A stretch of DNA of 64,000 bases from Sparassis latifolia (Eukaryota; Basidiomycota; Agaricomycetes; Polyporales; Sparassidaceae), in NCBI GenBank assembly GCA_018466975.1, contig JAENRS010000016.1, positions 124,001 through 188,000 on the forward strand. Direction: 5' to 3'. Below are positions 23,531 to 35,731 of the stretch, in pieces. The first letter of the stretch is position 1. The number at the start of each line of letters is the position of its first letter. A program made the position numbers and the translations under genes. The notes under the pieces were generated by a model. The model searched no databases, was not told the origin of the DNA, and saw only the letters and a program-made list of their open reading frames with translations.

Positions 23531-26500
23531 GTCGAGCGAGGCAACAAGTACGCATCTCAGCCAATGACGGGCGTTCAATTTCGTCGTTCGCACATTCAAA
23601 ACAAGCCCGGGGGCCACGAGTCCGAGCCTACGTACGATGCGGCAGGATCGCGTTCGCAGGCACATTGCCCCCCCTGGGATCCCGCCCATGTTCGCTGGAC
23701 AGTACACGAAGCCAGGGCACTCACGCTGCTCGCTCCGGTGAACCTTGATGCAAAATGGTTGCTACACACGCCACGAAGCCGACACGCACGTGAGAGTGCA
23801 GACTGCTAGATCTGAGCGTGAAAGCCTCCGACGTGATCAAGCTAGGGACATGCATCACTGGTGGGTGGCTGTCTGATCGGTATGACGGGTGTGATGCTGA
23901 CTGGTCGGTGTCGGCCACGGACTGCAAGAGCAGACAAATCCCCGACCGTGGTGAGATGCATCCTGAATTTGTCCTCGGAGAAGGTGCGCTGATTCTATGG
24001 TCATCCTGATTTTTCTGCGCTACTACTCATTCAACGTCAATATTACGAGATTCGCAGCTGGCTGCCTTCTCGAAGCCTCCTCGTACGCTATAGTTCACCG
24101 TGCTTGGCGCCCTGCTGTTATGCATCAATGTCTTATGCCTCCGATCCACGAAGCATCGTCTACACCGCTCGCTGACGAATACACTACTCTTGTGCAAATG
24201 CCTCCGCGCGTGAACCCGCTCGTGCTCTTCTCACCCATCGCCTGTTTGGCTCGGATATCTCCTGAGCGTTTACAAAACTCCTCCGAGGACCTGCGCGCGA
24301 TAATTGATACCTCTCACTGCTGAGGCGCGCGTGATGCGAAGTCGCACCGTTGGCTTCGCAAGCGGCCCGCCGTACGTGGGCTGATAGTGCTTGCATGCTC
24401 TCTTCTGCACTCGTCTGCGTGCATAGAGGCGCCGGCGTATCCTCGGCCAGCACGTCGGGAGGGGGCCGTGTATGACTGGTCAAGTCCTGACAGACGAGTC
24501 CAAGTCAGCTCGGACACGATGGTGTGTCTTTCATCTATCTATCCACCTCCTTGATTGATCCACTTCGACTTCGCCCTCCGCGGCACCTCGATGGTGCGCG
24601 AATGCAGCCAAGACGGCGCAGGGCACCGATGCTGAGCATGCCCTTTCGAGCTCTGGGTATCTCCGGATGCTGTGCCTGTGATTTGGCGGCCCGCGCACCC
24701 TCTGGCGCTCCGTCAGTCTACCATCTGTGTTGTACTGAACGCTATCGCATTGCCCCCTTGTGCTGATTCGAACATCGGTCTGGCAAGCTCTATCTGTCGT
24801 ATCTCGTCCTGAATGCCTAGTTCCTCAGTTCCTCAGACATCCAGACACGTCTTTGGTGGACCCTTGACAGTAATTTCGACGATTTCTGTCTCAAGCCGAG
24901 CGCGGACGCAGTAGGTGCCCTTTGTTCCGCAGATATTCATAGGTTGGTCTGACTCGGGCTAGGACTGGAGCTCGGAGAGATGCGAAGTGCACTGACTGAT
25001 GCACACGTGAAATCTACAGACGCTCTCGGTCATCGCAGTGGCAGCGCGGGGGACGCGCTGGGTGAGGCACCGCGTGCATGTTTCATCCCCGCGCTGTTGA
25101 TCATCTGGCACCTGCAGTTGCAGGCTATCGATCCGGACTGCAGGAAGACGCAGTCCTCCGCGTGGCGCATGCCTCTTTCCGCACATCCTTATGCATTAAG
25201 CAGTGTGCGATGAAGAGGGTCCGAGTCCGTAGGTTTAGAGGCGACAGAAGGTTGACCGCAATGTCCGTTCCGGAGCGCGCGAAGAAGGCGAGGAGTGCAG
25301 GAACCCATAATGCATATGGCGGCCATTGTTAATTGCATCTGGCTGTCCGATCAACATCCGGAGGGAAGCTAGAGGGACGCTGCGGACGAAGATATCCGTG
25401 AGTCCCGTTTTGTTGCGTCCAGGAACGCGCGTCAACTGCTATCGATATGCATCTTGCCTTTGCCGCCACCAGTGTTCGACTAACGGTGGTCAGTTTCCTA
25501 AGGTGGCGCGTTCTCGTTAACATGCTCCGGCTTATCTTCTGCGTGGTTTCAACCGCCTACCTGGACCAAGGTGCGGACAAAGCAAGGCCTGCACCGTGCT
25601 ATGATGAAGTGGGTCCGGACATGTGTATGTTGCCACTGCAAACGGCACGTTCGTTGAGCTCGCCGCTCCATATCCTCCCGGACCGCGAGTACACCTCAGC
25701 TGGTGATCCGTCCGTATGCGCGCTGTGGAAACCATCACAACCAGGACACACAGTACTGTAAGCACTTGGGCATGCATGATCGCCGTGGTCCCAGTGGCAT
25801 GTGTTTTTCCATGGCAGATATCCGCGGCACTCTCCGACTCCGAATCTTATCTTATCCACCTCGGAACCAATTTTCATTCCGTACTTCGCGGTTTATCCTC
25901 TTCATCCTCACCAGCATCGTGGATATGGTCAAGGACGGCCCCCATGTTGTTTTGAAATCGGAACATGACTCAAAAGGTTGATATTGAAGTTAGCCAAATG
26001 GTGCGTGCTATCGTAGCTCTGGATTCACGAGATTTGTCACCGCTAATGTAATCGTGCGCTATAGTCTTATTTCATCCTATCGTTCCCATAGCTGATGGGC
26101 GGTCCATGGGACGAAGATTTTAGCAATGTGGGTTCGGTAACAGGTACAAGGTGAGCACAAGGGTATATTTCTATAATTCTCTCCATCCCTTGGCGGCACG
26201 ATTACTCGCCGGCAGAAATCACACAGTACCATACTTACGTATCATTATCATCTTGCAGTGTGCTCAACGAGCCAACGTGTCTTTTGTTCCGAGTAAGGAA
26301 TACGCATGTGGGTCGACTCATGGCTCTGGTCTTAGTCGACAATCCCCTGGCGCGTTAGCGGCAACTCCTCGGTTTTGTCCGCCGTCGGAGCCTCCGCAAT
26401 ATTGGGGGTGCCTGGTGCGTTTTGTGCTATCTCACCAATTGCATGTTCGAGTGCCACGCATGATATTCTTCCTCGAGTCTTGATCGTCCTGCAGATTCAG

Positions 26501-29500
26501 TGGGATCTCCTGCTCTCAAGCAAATACTACGAAGATTTTTCATAGTGCAAGCTATCTTCACGCTGCCTTAAACACCATGCCTAAAGAACCCGCGTTGTTG
26601 ATCATCACCACGCTAGACTGCTCGCGTCATGGTCACTCGTTTACTTGCCACTCTTGACCATGCCTGCAAGTTCGCCAGTGCTCTTCAGCGTCTGCCCGTA
26701 TTAGGGTCTCCTCTTGTCCCTTACGATGCACTGGTGCGGTTCGGTGTCTTGTTTTCCAAACTCAATTGTCAGCCTGCTGTTGCTGTTGGTTACAAGATAC
26801 GCCAGCAGAATTGACAAATTTGGACGACAACATCTTGACATAATCTATCAAGCCCTCGCGCACTCTCAAAGGACTCTCGAATTGATCCCTATCGTGTAAT
26901 CAAGAACCTCGACACTCTCGGCAGCCACTGACATGATCATGCGGCCACGATATTTACATACCGAGTTGGATCGAGCTCGGTGGATGATCAATGATCCTGC
27001 GTATGCTATCCTCCACCTTTGTCCTCCTTGTTCGCGATTTTGTGCCCGCTCTTATGTCAGAACGAAACGAAACGAATCTATGCTAGTACAGTAAGTCACG
27101 ACGTTGATACAACAGCTGCACCCTATTCGGTTTGGTAATTATTTGCGTTGATACCTGTCTCCATGTGCTAGTGGTCATCTGCCATCTTGTCATCTTATTA
27201 ACTACACTTGTTCTTGTCTGCTCTTGTAGAGCTGGGACGTCCGACTCCCTAGCGGCCTCGAAACGAATTGTATTGATCATCGATCGATCGGCTATTGTCC
27301 TGCATTTGGACGCTCAGTTGTGGTTCCTGCTCTCGAACACCTCGTATTCTTTCATTTCCGCCCGTGCTAGTCAGTGGACGTTGCAAGCCATCGTCCCCTA
27401 TCGCAAAAAGAGCACTCTTCTATTGAACACGAGCTCATCCGTGCCATGCTTCTTTCTTTCAGGCTTGCTCTGCTATCGTACTGGAGCGGTCTAGGACTTG
27501 GGTGCTCGGAGTTCTTCGTGCATTCCATCAGCATTCTGCATACCCCTGTGGTTCTGCAACGCGATTACAGGTTGAGCCGTGCGCGGTACCATCACAACCT
27601 AGATATCGTGACGGCCGGACTATCGTGTCTTCATTGAAGTACGCAGAAATTGGACGTACATTGAAGCAGTTTCGACGCAGCCAGGGAATCGGGATGGAAT
27701 ATATTCAGGCAATTTAGACATCCATACACGTCGTGCGTGCTATCTACTGTACTCTGGAACCGGCGCGAGATCGGATTCCACCATCTTGACATCTCCCCCG
27801 CAGACTTCCATATTCAGTCCCGCATCATGCCAACAGCCCGCCATGCGCAAGTTCTTCACGATCGACAGAGTTCGGTGCCAGCGGGGCCCCGCGTCGAGTC
27901 AATAAGTCGTGCATCTCCATACATCGTGTTGATGCCCGAAGGCCAGAAACATGCAGCGAATAAGTGATCGTGGATATTGCTAGCTTCCGTCCGTTCTCCG
28001 AGATGGGCTTCCTCATTTCCCAACTGGTCTCCCCTTATCCGTTTCCCCGCTGTCTTTCGCTACTCCGCTCTTTCACTTCATATCGGAAGACGCGGACTAC
28101 TTGGGAATGTTGGGAGATTGCGGGGGAACTGCGATCTACTCAGTGTCAGCAGGCCGTTACTATGCATGTTGGGTGCGCGCGATGTACACCGTGTCGTCTG
28201 TTCCGCCGCATCTACACATCATTGTGGTGAGTAAACAGTGACTCGACTGAGAGTCTGACACGTAACGTTGTGTTGCTTACTCCCCGCACTATCCGAACAA
28301 TTACAGATTGCTTCAATTTTTGAACAGATGTCTCTCTGAGCTGCTTGGACAAGGCAAAATTTGGCTTCTCATGTGCCAGCAGGGACCGACGTCCCTTCGG
28401 GTGCTGGTCTGTCAGCAAGGGCATCTTGCGTTGACTAAGTAAAATTTCTTCGTGAGCTGTTGTCCTTGATCTAGTTATTCACAGGGCCGACAATGCGCCG
28501 TCCCGCAATGTCTATCTGATGGCCTTGATGTGAGACCACACATCTCCGAGAAGACGCAGACGAAGTGCCGCACGACAAGGCGGTGAGGAGGAAGCGGTGT
28601 CTTCCCCTGCGAAGATTGTAACTTGTTAAGGTCAAGCGTAGTGGCGGTGGGCGCCGCTGTCAGTGAACGTTGACTAGCCGTGAGCGCCGATGTGAGCCGA
28701 GGATGTCCCTGCTGCTGCAACTACTGCTACTCTTTGCGGCGACTTCTGTGGCCGTACCTCGGTAACTATGGGATCTAAATGGACGACCCTATAGTTGCCG
28801 TACTCCATCTGTCAGCCTACCATTGCATTGTCTGGTAGGTGCACCGGCAACGCTCCTTCAATGAGTTTGGGAAGTCGGGCAACCAGTTCGCGCTGCTGAT
28901 TACATACAGCGGATGCTTTACCTCAAGAGATGTCTTCGTCAGCTACGGCAATATGCGTGTCGGGAACACTACGGAGCGTTCGTGAGTGGTCTTTACTACC
29001 GTGCGTGCCCGACTCATCGTGATCTGTAACTCACGTCTCAGACTCGCTGCCCGACTTGAGTTCTGCCATGTGCGGGAATACTGACTTCTGAGTTCTATTG
29101 ACCGTCTAATTGACTGCCGCCGCCGCACTGTGGTTCTAATGTCTCCGAGTCAGTTGTTCGGTCTTCAATGTTTTCACCGGTTGACTTCGTTCACGTCCTA
29201 GGTCGACTTGCATCGTCGAGCTGTTCTTTAAGGGGCCCTTGCCACACGTTGGCCTTCCCGAAAGGCTCGGAGAACCATGCTCATCGACATTTAGAGCCAA
29301 TTTGTTTGTATGCGACTGAAGTCGAAGGCGTGTTGCTGATTGCTACGGCTACTTCTACCGGCTTCTGGCGACCTTTCAGGCTTTCACTTGAATCCCGCGA
29401 GTACTAGCGCACTTGTACAGACCGAACGCCCTCGTTCCGCACCCAACTTCGCGTACCGGCATAGCTTACTGTGCGTTCGCGATCCCGTTCACGTACGTCG

Positions 29501-30486
29501 GCCGCAGCGTCCACTGTGCTTTGTGTAGGTTTTATTTCCATGCTTGGTTAGTTGCTTCACCTTTACCACACTCACGTCGTTCAATCATCAGACAGATGCA
29601 AAACTAACCTTCACAAAACAAGGAAGAGTGAGACAAAAGAGAGGGTGCGGCGTCCCAGGCGCCTTATAATCACCGCAACGCGTTGACGGGATCACTTCCG
29701 GTTATCAAACAGGGATCAATGGATTAGCTAAGAGCAGTTTGGTAGGCTGCCAATTGCAATGCTTTTCGAGTTTGCACTTGGAACCATCGAATAATCGACG
29801 AATTACTGGGGTGTGTCTGCAAAATCTATTGCCTTCACTTCTTTCTGCGGCTTCTTTACTACGTCTTCTCGCCGTGCAGTCGAAGTTTCTATAAAGTGTG
29901 CGCACGGCCACTCTCACCGACCGGTCTTAGTGCGCATGATGCTGTCAAAAGGGTTGATTGTGTTCCGAATGCGCCATTCTGGTAATGCTCTGGTAAGTTG
30001 CTGTCCGTAGTGATTGCTTTCCATTATTACAGTTGCTTGACACGTCGAAGTGGCATGAGAATCCAGTCGTGCTGCGCAGAATCTGGTCGCTGTTTGCTTG
30101 CCACGCAATCCTTTGTTGTAAGCTTGAGCAGATGTTCCCATTTAGACAGCCTCTATGAGCTCTGCATTATTGGTGAAATCCCCGTCGCTAGCATTCGCGA
30201 TGAAACATAGGCGAATTTGAGACTGATGAACTAGCGCTTCCCTGTCAATTCGGAGGGGGGCTGAAGACGATATCAATGCACAACGGCTCCTACGACTCGA
30301 CGCAATACACATTCGCTACTTGAGATACATTCTTCACGAAAATACTTCTTTCATACAATAAACGCAGCACAATGCAATCCGCCTCATATTTTACACCGAT
30401 TCAGTCGAAGGATAGCGACCATGACGATTTAATAATCGGGATCGCCGGTCTGCATCCAAAAGGTTGAGTAAAATGTGAAAGTCTGC

Positions 30487-31232
30487 CTAGGCGAAGGAAC
30501 CGACCTTGCGCTCCTGTCCGCGCTGAGCCATGCCGCGATTGCCAGTGACTTTACCGGCCATTTTCTCCGCTTCGCCTAAGGGAGCAGAGTCAGCAGCAGA
30601 AGGGAGCCATACAAACGCGTAACGTACCCTTGATGCGGTCACCCATAGAAGCCTTGGTGCGTCCTGCACCTCCTTGAGTGTAATCGTCGTTGCCGAGGTC
30701 ACCCTGGCCACCACCAGAGCGACGCCAATCGTCGTCGCCGGCACCAGTCTGAGAGGCGCCGCCTGAAGCACCAAAGGTGCCGGCGGTGGTGCCCTGGTAA
30801 CCGCTGGAGGAAAGGTCCTCGCTCTGACCAGCGGCACCGCCACGCCAACCCTGGCCGGACTGGGTGTCGGAGCCCTGCTGACCACCGTAGCCTTGCTGAC
30901 CACCGTAGCCTTGCTGACCACCGTAGCCTTGCTGGACACCGTAGCCTTGCTGGCCACCGTAGCCTTGCTGGCCACCGTAGCCTTGTTGGCCTTGGCCCTG
31001 CTGGCCCTTCCAGTCGCGCTGACCGGTCTGACTTTGGAAGTCAGAACTCTGAGTGTTCTGGGGCTGAGACAAGTCGTCAAGACCGGAGTCGTCGAACTGG
31101 TTTCCCTGGCCTGCGTCGAATGAGGACCAACGCACTGTTGATGAGAGAGGACTCACCTCGACCCTGGGTGCCAGACGGGTTGTTGAAGGGGTCGCTACCG
31201 CCCCACGACTGAGTGTTACGTTGCTGAGACAT
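30487..31232 (-). CDS. CsbD-like stress protein with a QQGYGG repeat
   Basis: Predicted 215-residue hydrophilic protein, probably cytosolic and stress-related. Exons 31232-31157, 31110-30628 and 30575-30487 are separated by introns of 46 and 52 nt, and the spliced length is a multiple of three. The N terminus is MSQQRNTQSWGGSDPFNNPS. The middle is Gln/Gly/Ser-rich and contains six tandem QQGYG(G/V) units. The C terminus, MGDRIKGEAEKMAGKVTGN then AQRGQERK, resembles the CsbD-like fold of small bacterial and fungal stress proteins. The promoter has a strong TATA box and AGGGG motifs of the stress-response type, consistent with inducible expression. Function is inferred from family resemblance only; the CsbD match is short and should be tested with a profile. 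Confidence 0.75.
30878..30990 (-). repeat. In-frame 18-nt tandem repeat encoding QQGYGG
   Basis: About six 18-nt units lie inside the CsbD-like gene (plus-strand unit like ccgtagccttgctgacca). They are nearly identical at the DNA level, including codon choice, with one Gly-to-Val change. This suggests recent slippage or unequal exchange, so copy number is likely to vary between strains. Confidence 0.85.
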
Positions 31233-32111
31233 TTAAAAAAAACTTGGGATTTGGCAGGTGGTGGTAGGGGTGGTGAGTTTGTCGTAACCAGAGGAGAGAG
31301 GGGTATATATGCCCAGAGCGAGTGCAAGCACATGACGATGATGACATGGTGACGACGAACGAGGCCGTATTTCGATTGGCTGCGTCAGCGGGAATATGGA
31401 GGAATGAAATTGACCTGGCTAACGCGCAGCTCCAATGACCAGCGATGACCAGCTGTGGACAAGGCTGGAGCATGGAGCTTTGGAGTCTTAGGAGTGCGAA
31501 CGTTCAACGACGTGACCTTCCCAATTCGGACCAACACTCGCCGCCACGTGGTCACGGCACTCTACTCATCTGACGTGTTTGCTATTACGAAGATTCTGAG
31601 ACTGAAAAACCTGTCCTCAAAGTTTATGCGCCGAAAATACCAACTAAACGTTGTATCGGGATATAACTATTGTTCTGCCACTTTTTTTGTGGAAAAAGCC
31701 AGACTCTGTACTGCATCATCGCGACCAGAAGTTGTAGGAGTGTGAGTAGGTTTTTGTATAGACCGGAGTATGGACTATTGGAGAAAGGAGAACAGTCAGG
31801 TATGTGACTCTCAGCTGATTCATGTTGATGGCGGTCAACCTTCAGTCTATCACGGGCTAAAATTGTTTAGTATCCTGTTGCGTGTCTTAATATCATGCAG
31901 CATTGACTTGCTGTCGGATTGGTGCACGTCTGCTGGGGAGTTAGAGTTGAATTTTACAACTCAACTGTGATCCTCAGCACACAGCGTACGTCATCCACAC
32001 TAGTTCGTAATCCAGCTGAAGCGTCTTGACTTTGTGCTATCTCACATATTCTACCATTTTCTAACCGTTTTCTAATGATAGGTATCGTATAGAATAGAAA
32101 GCTAAGGCTGC
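31233..32111. other. Divergent intergenic region (CsbD-like / RRN5-like)
   Basis: This 879-bp gap separates two divergent start codons. The left half holds the promoter motifs of the CsbD-like gene. The right half is AT-rich, with no repeat and no convincing reading frame. Confidence 0.4.
31299..31310 (-). promoter_or_regulatory. TATA box and adjacent STRE-like AGGGG of the CsbD-like gene
   Basis: TATATAT at 31304-31310 lies 72-78 nt upstream of the ATG at 31232. AGGGG abuts it at 31299-31303 and recurs at 31266-31270. A palindromic GAACGTTC (heat-shock-element-like) lies at 31498-31505, and an inverted CCAAT box lies near 31374-31380. Stress regulation is inference from these motifs. Confidence 0.4.
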
Positions 32112-34701
32112 ATGGAAGAGGCCGAAGAAACTGAGATTCCAGTTAACCCTGTCTATTTGACACTCTTCTCCGACCATCTGAATCGCGTCCGAGGACATCT
32201 GTTAGGCGGTGATGGCCCTGGTTCCCTTCCGGCATCATTTCTAGAACCCAACGCATACTGGACTTCCGCAGAAAAGAATGCGTTCTTCCACGGGCTCACC
32301 ATCTACTCACGCCTTCGTCCTGACTTGATTGCAGCTGAAATCAAGACCAAGACCGTTGTTGATGTCTGTGTTTACCTTGACATGCTCGAAGATGGTAGCG
32401 CGCACAATCCTCACTCATCCCAGAGGCAGGACATACCTGCTTCCCGGGAAGTATCTGATCGCTGGCTCGCGTTCGAGGAGCAACAGGCACTTGCTCTATC
32501 CAATGCGGAACCCATTCTGGAAGAACAGGCGTTGCAGAAGACGCGAGATGATGAATTCAGGACCTTTCGGCTTGCTACCCACGCTCGCAAAGGCGATGGC
32601 CGCACCGCATCAAACGAGCGCGACCGTGAAGGAGAAAAGAGGCGGCAGAAGAAGTACAAGGCGTGGTTTGCAGAGCGACAAGAGGAGTGGAAGGGCGAAG
32701 ATGTCTTGCGTGCTCTGGATACAGTTGCGATGAAGGCCCTGAATCGCATTTTGAGGAAGGACGAAGATGTACGTTGGCCGACAGCGCCGGAGCCCAGTGG
32801 ACTACATCGCGCGGGGAAGGCGGACGATGTCCAGGAACGTGCAGGCAGTTCTACTGCGATTCCGTTTCTTCCTGTTGAAGCTCTTCACCGGATCGACGAA
32901 AAAATGATAGACCCTGTTCTTCGAGCCCAATCACAGTCTACTTCCGTCGGTGACAATTTTGCACTTCCGGCAGCCCCAATGGGCACTGTGGCGGGGGTGC
33001 TTCCTCATGCAATCTACGGAGCCCAATTTCGACCATCGACTCCACCTTTCCAGGGGACATCTATCACCTCTGATTCTCTCCGACAGTCGGTAGCTCCTGC
33101 TCATACCGTAGAAACCTCCACTTCAACCGTTCCCGGGGTTGAACAGGCACTTTCTCCAGCCTCACGTCGTCGTCTCCAGAAGCGGATGCATATGCGTCGG
33201 AAGAGGGCAGAAAAGTCGGGCAGCGTGGTTTCAGAGACAGTCGAAAAGCTGAAGACTGGACCAAAGAGAAAGAAGAGGAGGGGTGAGGCCGGTGCGTCCA
33301 TTGTAGAGCATGCTGGCGGTGGCGACGTGGATCCTATTGAGCGGCAGCATGACAAGGTCGCCGCGGCTCGGAAAGGAACAGATGAACGTGACCAGCAACG
33401 AGCGGATGACGACCCTTCATCTTCTGAGGACGAGGACGTGAAAGGCTCTTACCGACACCCCCATCCGTCAGGACCCACTCTACCCGAAAAACTGCGCGAT
33501 AAATACAAGGCCATGGGTATCACTGCCGAACGACTATACGAGGAAGGACTCGGGTTACTCCACCTCGGAGGACTCGCGAAGATAATGCGGTGAGTGTTAG
33601 TGCTTCATGGCGCTGATAGGATCGACTCATTAAATCTGATTTTGTTTAGGCTGTATAACGGATTGCGGGAGCAACGAGACGTCCCACCCTCTGTTGCTTC
33701 ACAGATATCTGTTGATCTAGTTCGAATTCTGAACGCCCACGTGGTGAAGTTCACTACACAGCTTGTTCACCGATCGATTGTATCGGGAGAGCAGGAGAGG
33801 CTAGCAAAAATGCACACGAAGGTATGGGGATTGAAGAACAAGGTTCGTGGAACTGGGTTGTTACTTTCCTTATTGCGCCAATAATTTATCCTCTTCACGT
33901 CAGATTATCTCCCCCGTCGATGTTGAACATGCGTTGTCGATGATGTATTCTGAAAGACCCAGCAAGAAGGCACATTTCAAAGGACTCCTCGACCGTTTGG
34001 ACATTGCAGTTGAGAGCGCAGCGGAGAGTGATGAAGAGGAGGATCTAGTGCGAGGCAAGGGCACCAAGAATGACGACAGCAAAGGTGGGAAACGTGAACG
34101 CAGACCACCTGCCTCGCGATCAGATGATTCGAGCTCTCCCTCACAGCCAGAGGACAACGATTCGGACGCGGATGCGGACGACGGGCGGGCTGATGCTGCG
34201 CAATTAATTGGCCCACCGCATCTCTCATTGCATCAAACTATCTTCACCCCATTCGTCCGCCTTCCATCATTTACCCCGTTGCCATCGGTCGGCTACTCTG
34301 TACCGACTGATCCATCCCTGTTTATGCCTTGCCCTACGTCAACGCTGCTATTTGGCACTGCAGAACCTCCTGTCGATGAGGAACTCATGCCCTGTGTCAC
34401 ACGCGGCGATACGCTCATGGCGGAATTGCTGGAAGATGAAGAACTCGAGAAGCATGACAGTATGGAAGACGAGCAGCACGAAAAAAGATTGTGGTCCAAA
34501 TTCGCCTCGGACTCAGGAGAGGATGAGCACGATGCCCACGTGTCTAGCAAGAGGAAGCGAATTGAAGATTCGAGCGATGTTGATGAAGATAACGCTCAAG
34601 CCAAGCGGGACGAAGCCCAGGCAGGGGGCTGCCAAAGATACCGTCAACCAGACCCGAACGGACCAGTAAAGAGCCGTGTATATATATCAGACAGCGACTG
34701 A
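32112..34701 (+). CDS. RRN5-like SANT-domain nuclear protein with a possible histone-fold segment
   Basis: Predicted 822-residue nuclear protein, tentatively related to Rrn5 of the RNA polymerase I upstream activation factor. Exons 32112-33589, 33650-33842 and 33904-34701 join in phase, total a multiple of three, and end at TGA. Near residues 50-105 is a SANT/Myb-like segment: YWTSAEKNAFFHGL, followed by RPDLIAAEIKTKTVVDVCVY. A charged, basic linker contains nuclear-localisation-like runs (GPKRKKRRGE). The exon 2/exon 3 junction encodes helices that look like a histone fold (SVDLVRILNAHVVKFTTQLV, then IISPVDVEHALSMMY). The tail is highly acidic (DSDADADDG, DEELMPCV, DSGEDEHDAH). Rrn5 assignment is inference from the SANT context and overall layout; a different SANT/histone-fold transcription factor is possible. 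Confidence 0.6.
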
Positions 34702-35731
34702 CTTAGTCGACTTCCGATGAATCTTTTACTCGATGTGCGGTGAGTGTTGCGTGTATCATGAAGTGTGCGTTAATGTGGCTAACTCACATGGCTGGTTCTA
34801 TTCAGGGAAGCCGCGTACTAATTCAATCCTCCACCCCAATACTTTCGCGTCAGGACATCTGAGCCCTAATGCCTCAAAAGTATGTGTAGTAAACGTTCCG
34901 GGAGCACAACGTAAAAATGTACTGCCGGTTCTATCTGATCCATATGCCTCGTCTAAACCTTCATAGGTCTACTATCACAATCTAGTTGAATGTATCTCAT
35001 AAATAGTTTCCTTGTTACATGCTATATCTCTTGTCCAACTGTCGACGTCTCTACTTAGCTGGGATGCCAGCCTGGTGTGATCTTGGCCAAAACTAGTGTA
35101 CGAATCAGACGAAAGGTTGCGTGCTATAAATATTCATTCTCATCATAGATATGTACCATGGAATATCGATCAACAAGTAGTGAATTTTGACTACTCAAAA
35201 CAAGGTGTAAGAGAGCAAACTGATCAATTGCCAGTGGACCGCCATCCAGGCTAGGCTCATAGATACAGCCTCTAGTTACCTGCAGGAAGACAGTCGTTCC
35301 TTACATCCAGGCTTGGGCTCGTGGCAGGAGATTACGTAACACGTTTGGCCTCAATATGGAGATTCTCCCCTTCCACAAGGTTCACAGTAGCAGTCGTCCA
35401 CAGTACCTCCAAATCTCAGGGCGGCGTCAAGCAAATTTCTCGACCTCCTCTACAATTGCACGGGAGCGAGAATTATATTCGTTCTAAATTTCTGCCCCTT
35501 CAAATTCCTCCAGAGAGTGAAACCAACCTGGCCACTCTACGCCACACGGTCACTAACTTCACCGTGTTCTGTTTGGTCGTGTATTATGAACTGTGGTATG
35601 AGGATACAGTTCTCCGAACATCATCATACGACTCTTTATCTGGCCCCAACGCCCGGACGTCCTAGTCCACTGCCCCGCTAAGGTAGATTGTGGCCATCCT
35701 TCCTGTTACCCATACTTCTCACTTAGCTTTC
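34702..35731. other. Intergenic region between the RRN5-like and RIF1-like genes
   Basis: About 1 kb between two genes on the same strand. It must contain the 3' end of the first and the promoter of the second. I see no repeat, RNA gene or convincing open frame. Confidence 0.4.

Larger units (their letters stand above)
18786..30486. other. Gene-poor 11.7-kb region
   Basis: No gene can be supported here. From 18.8 to about 21.8 kb the sequence is GC-rich and produces long overlapping spurious frames on both strands. From about 21.8 kb composition is mixed, frames are short and no protein motif is recognisable. Structured items are the two-copy 170-bp tandem repeat at 23191-23530 and a 12-bp inverted repeat at 22994-23055. 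The final 200-300 bases lie downstream of the CsbD-like gene and may be its 3' UTR. Long non-coding transcripts or very short multi-exon genes cannot be excluded. Confidence 0.5.

Noticed and set aside
27083..27717. Cluster of short hydrophobic frames around 27.1-27.7 kb
   Set aside because: Frames are short, on both strands, and do not join into a conserved protein.
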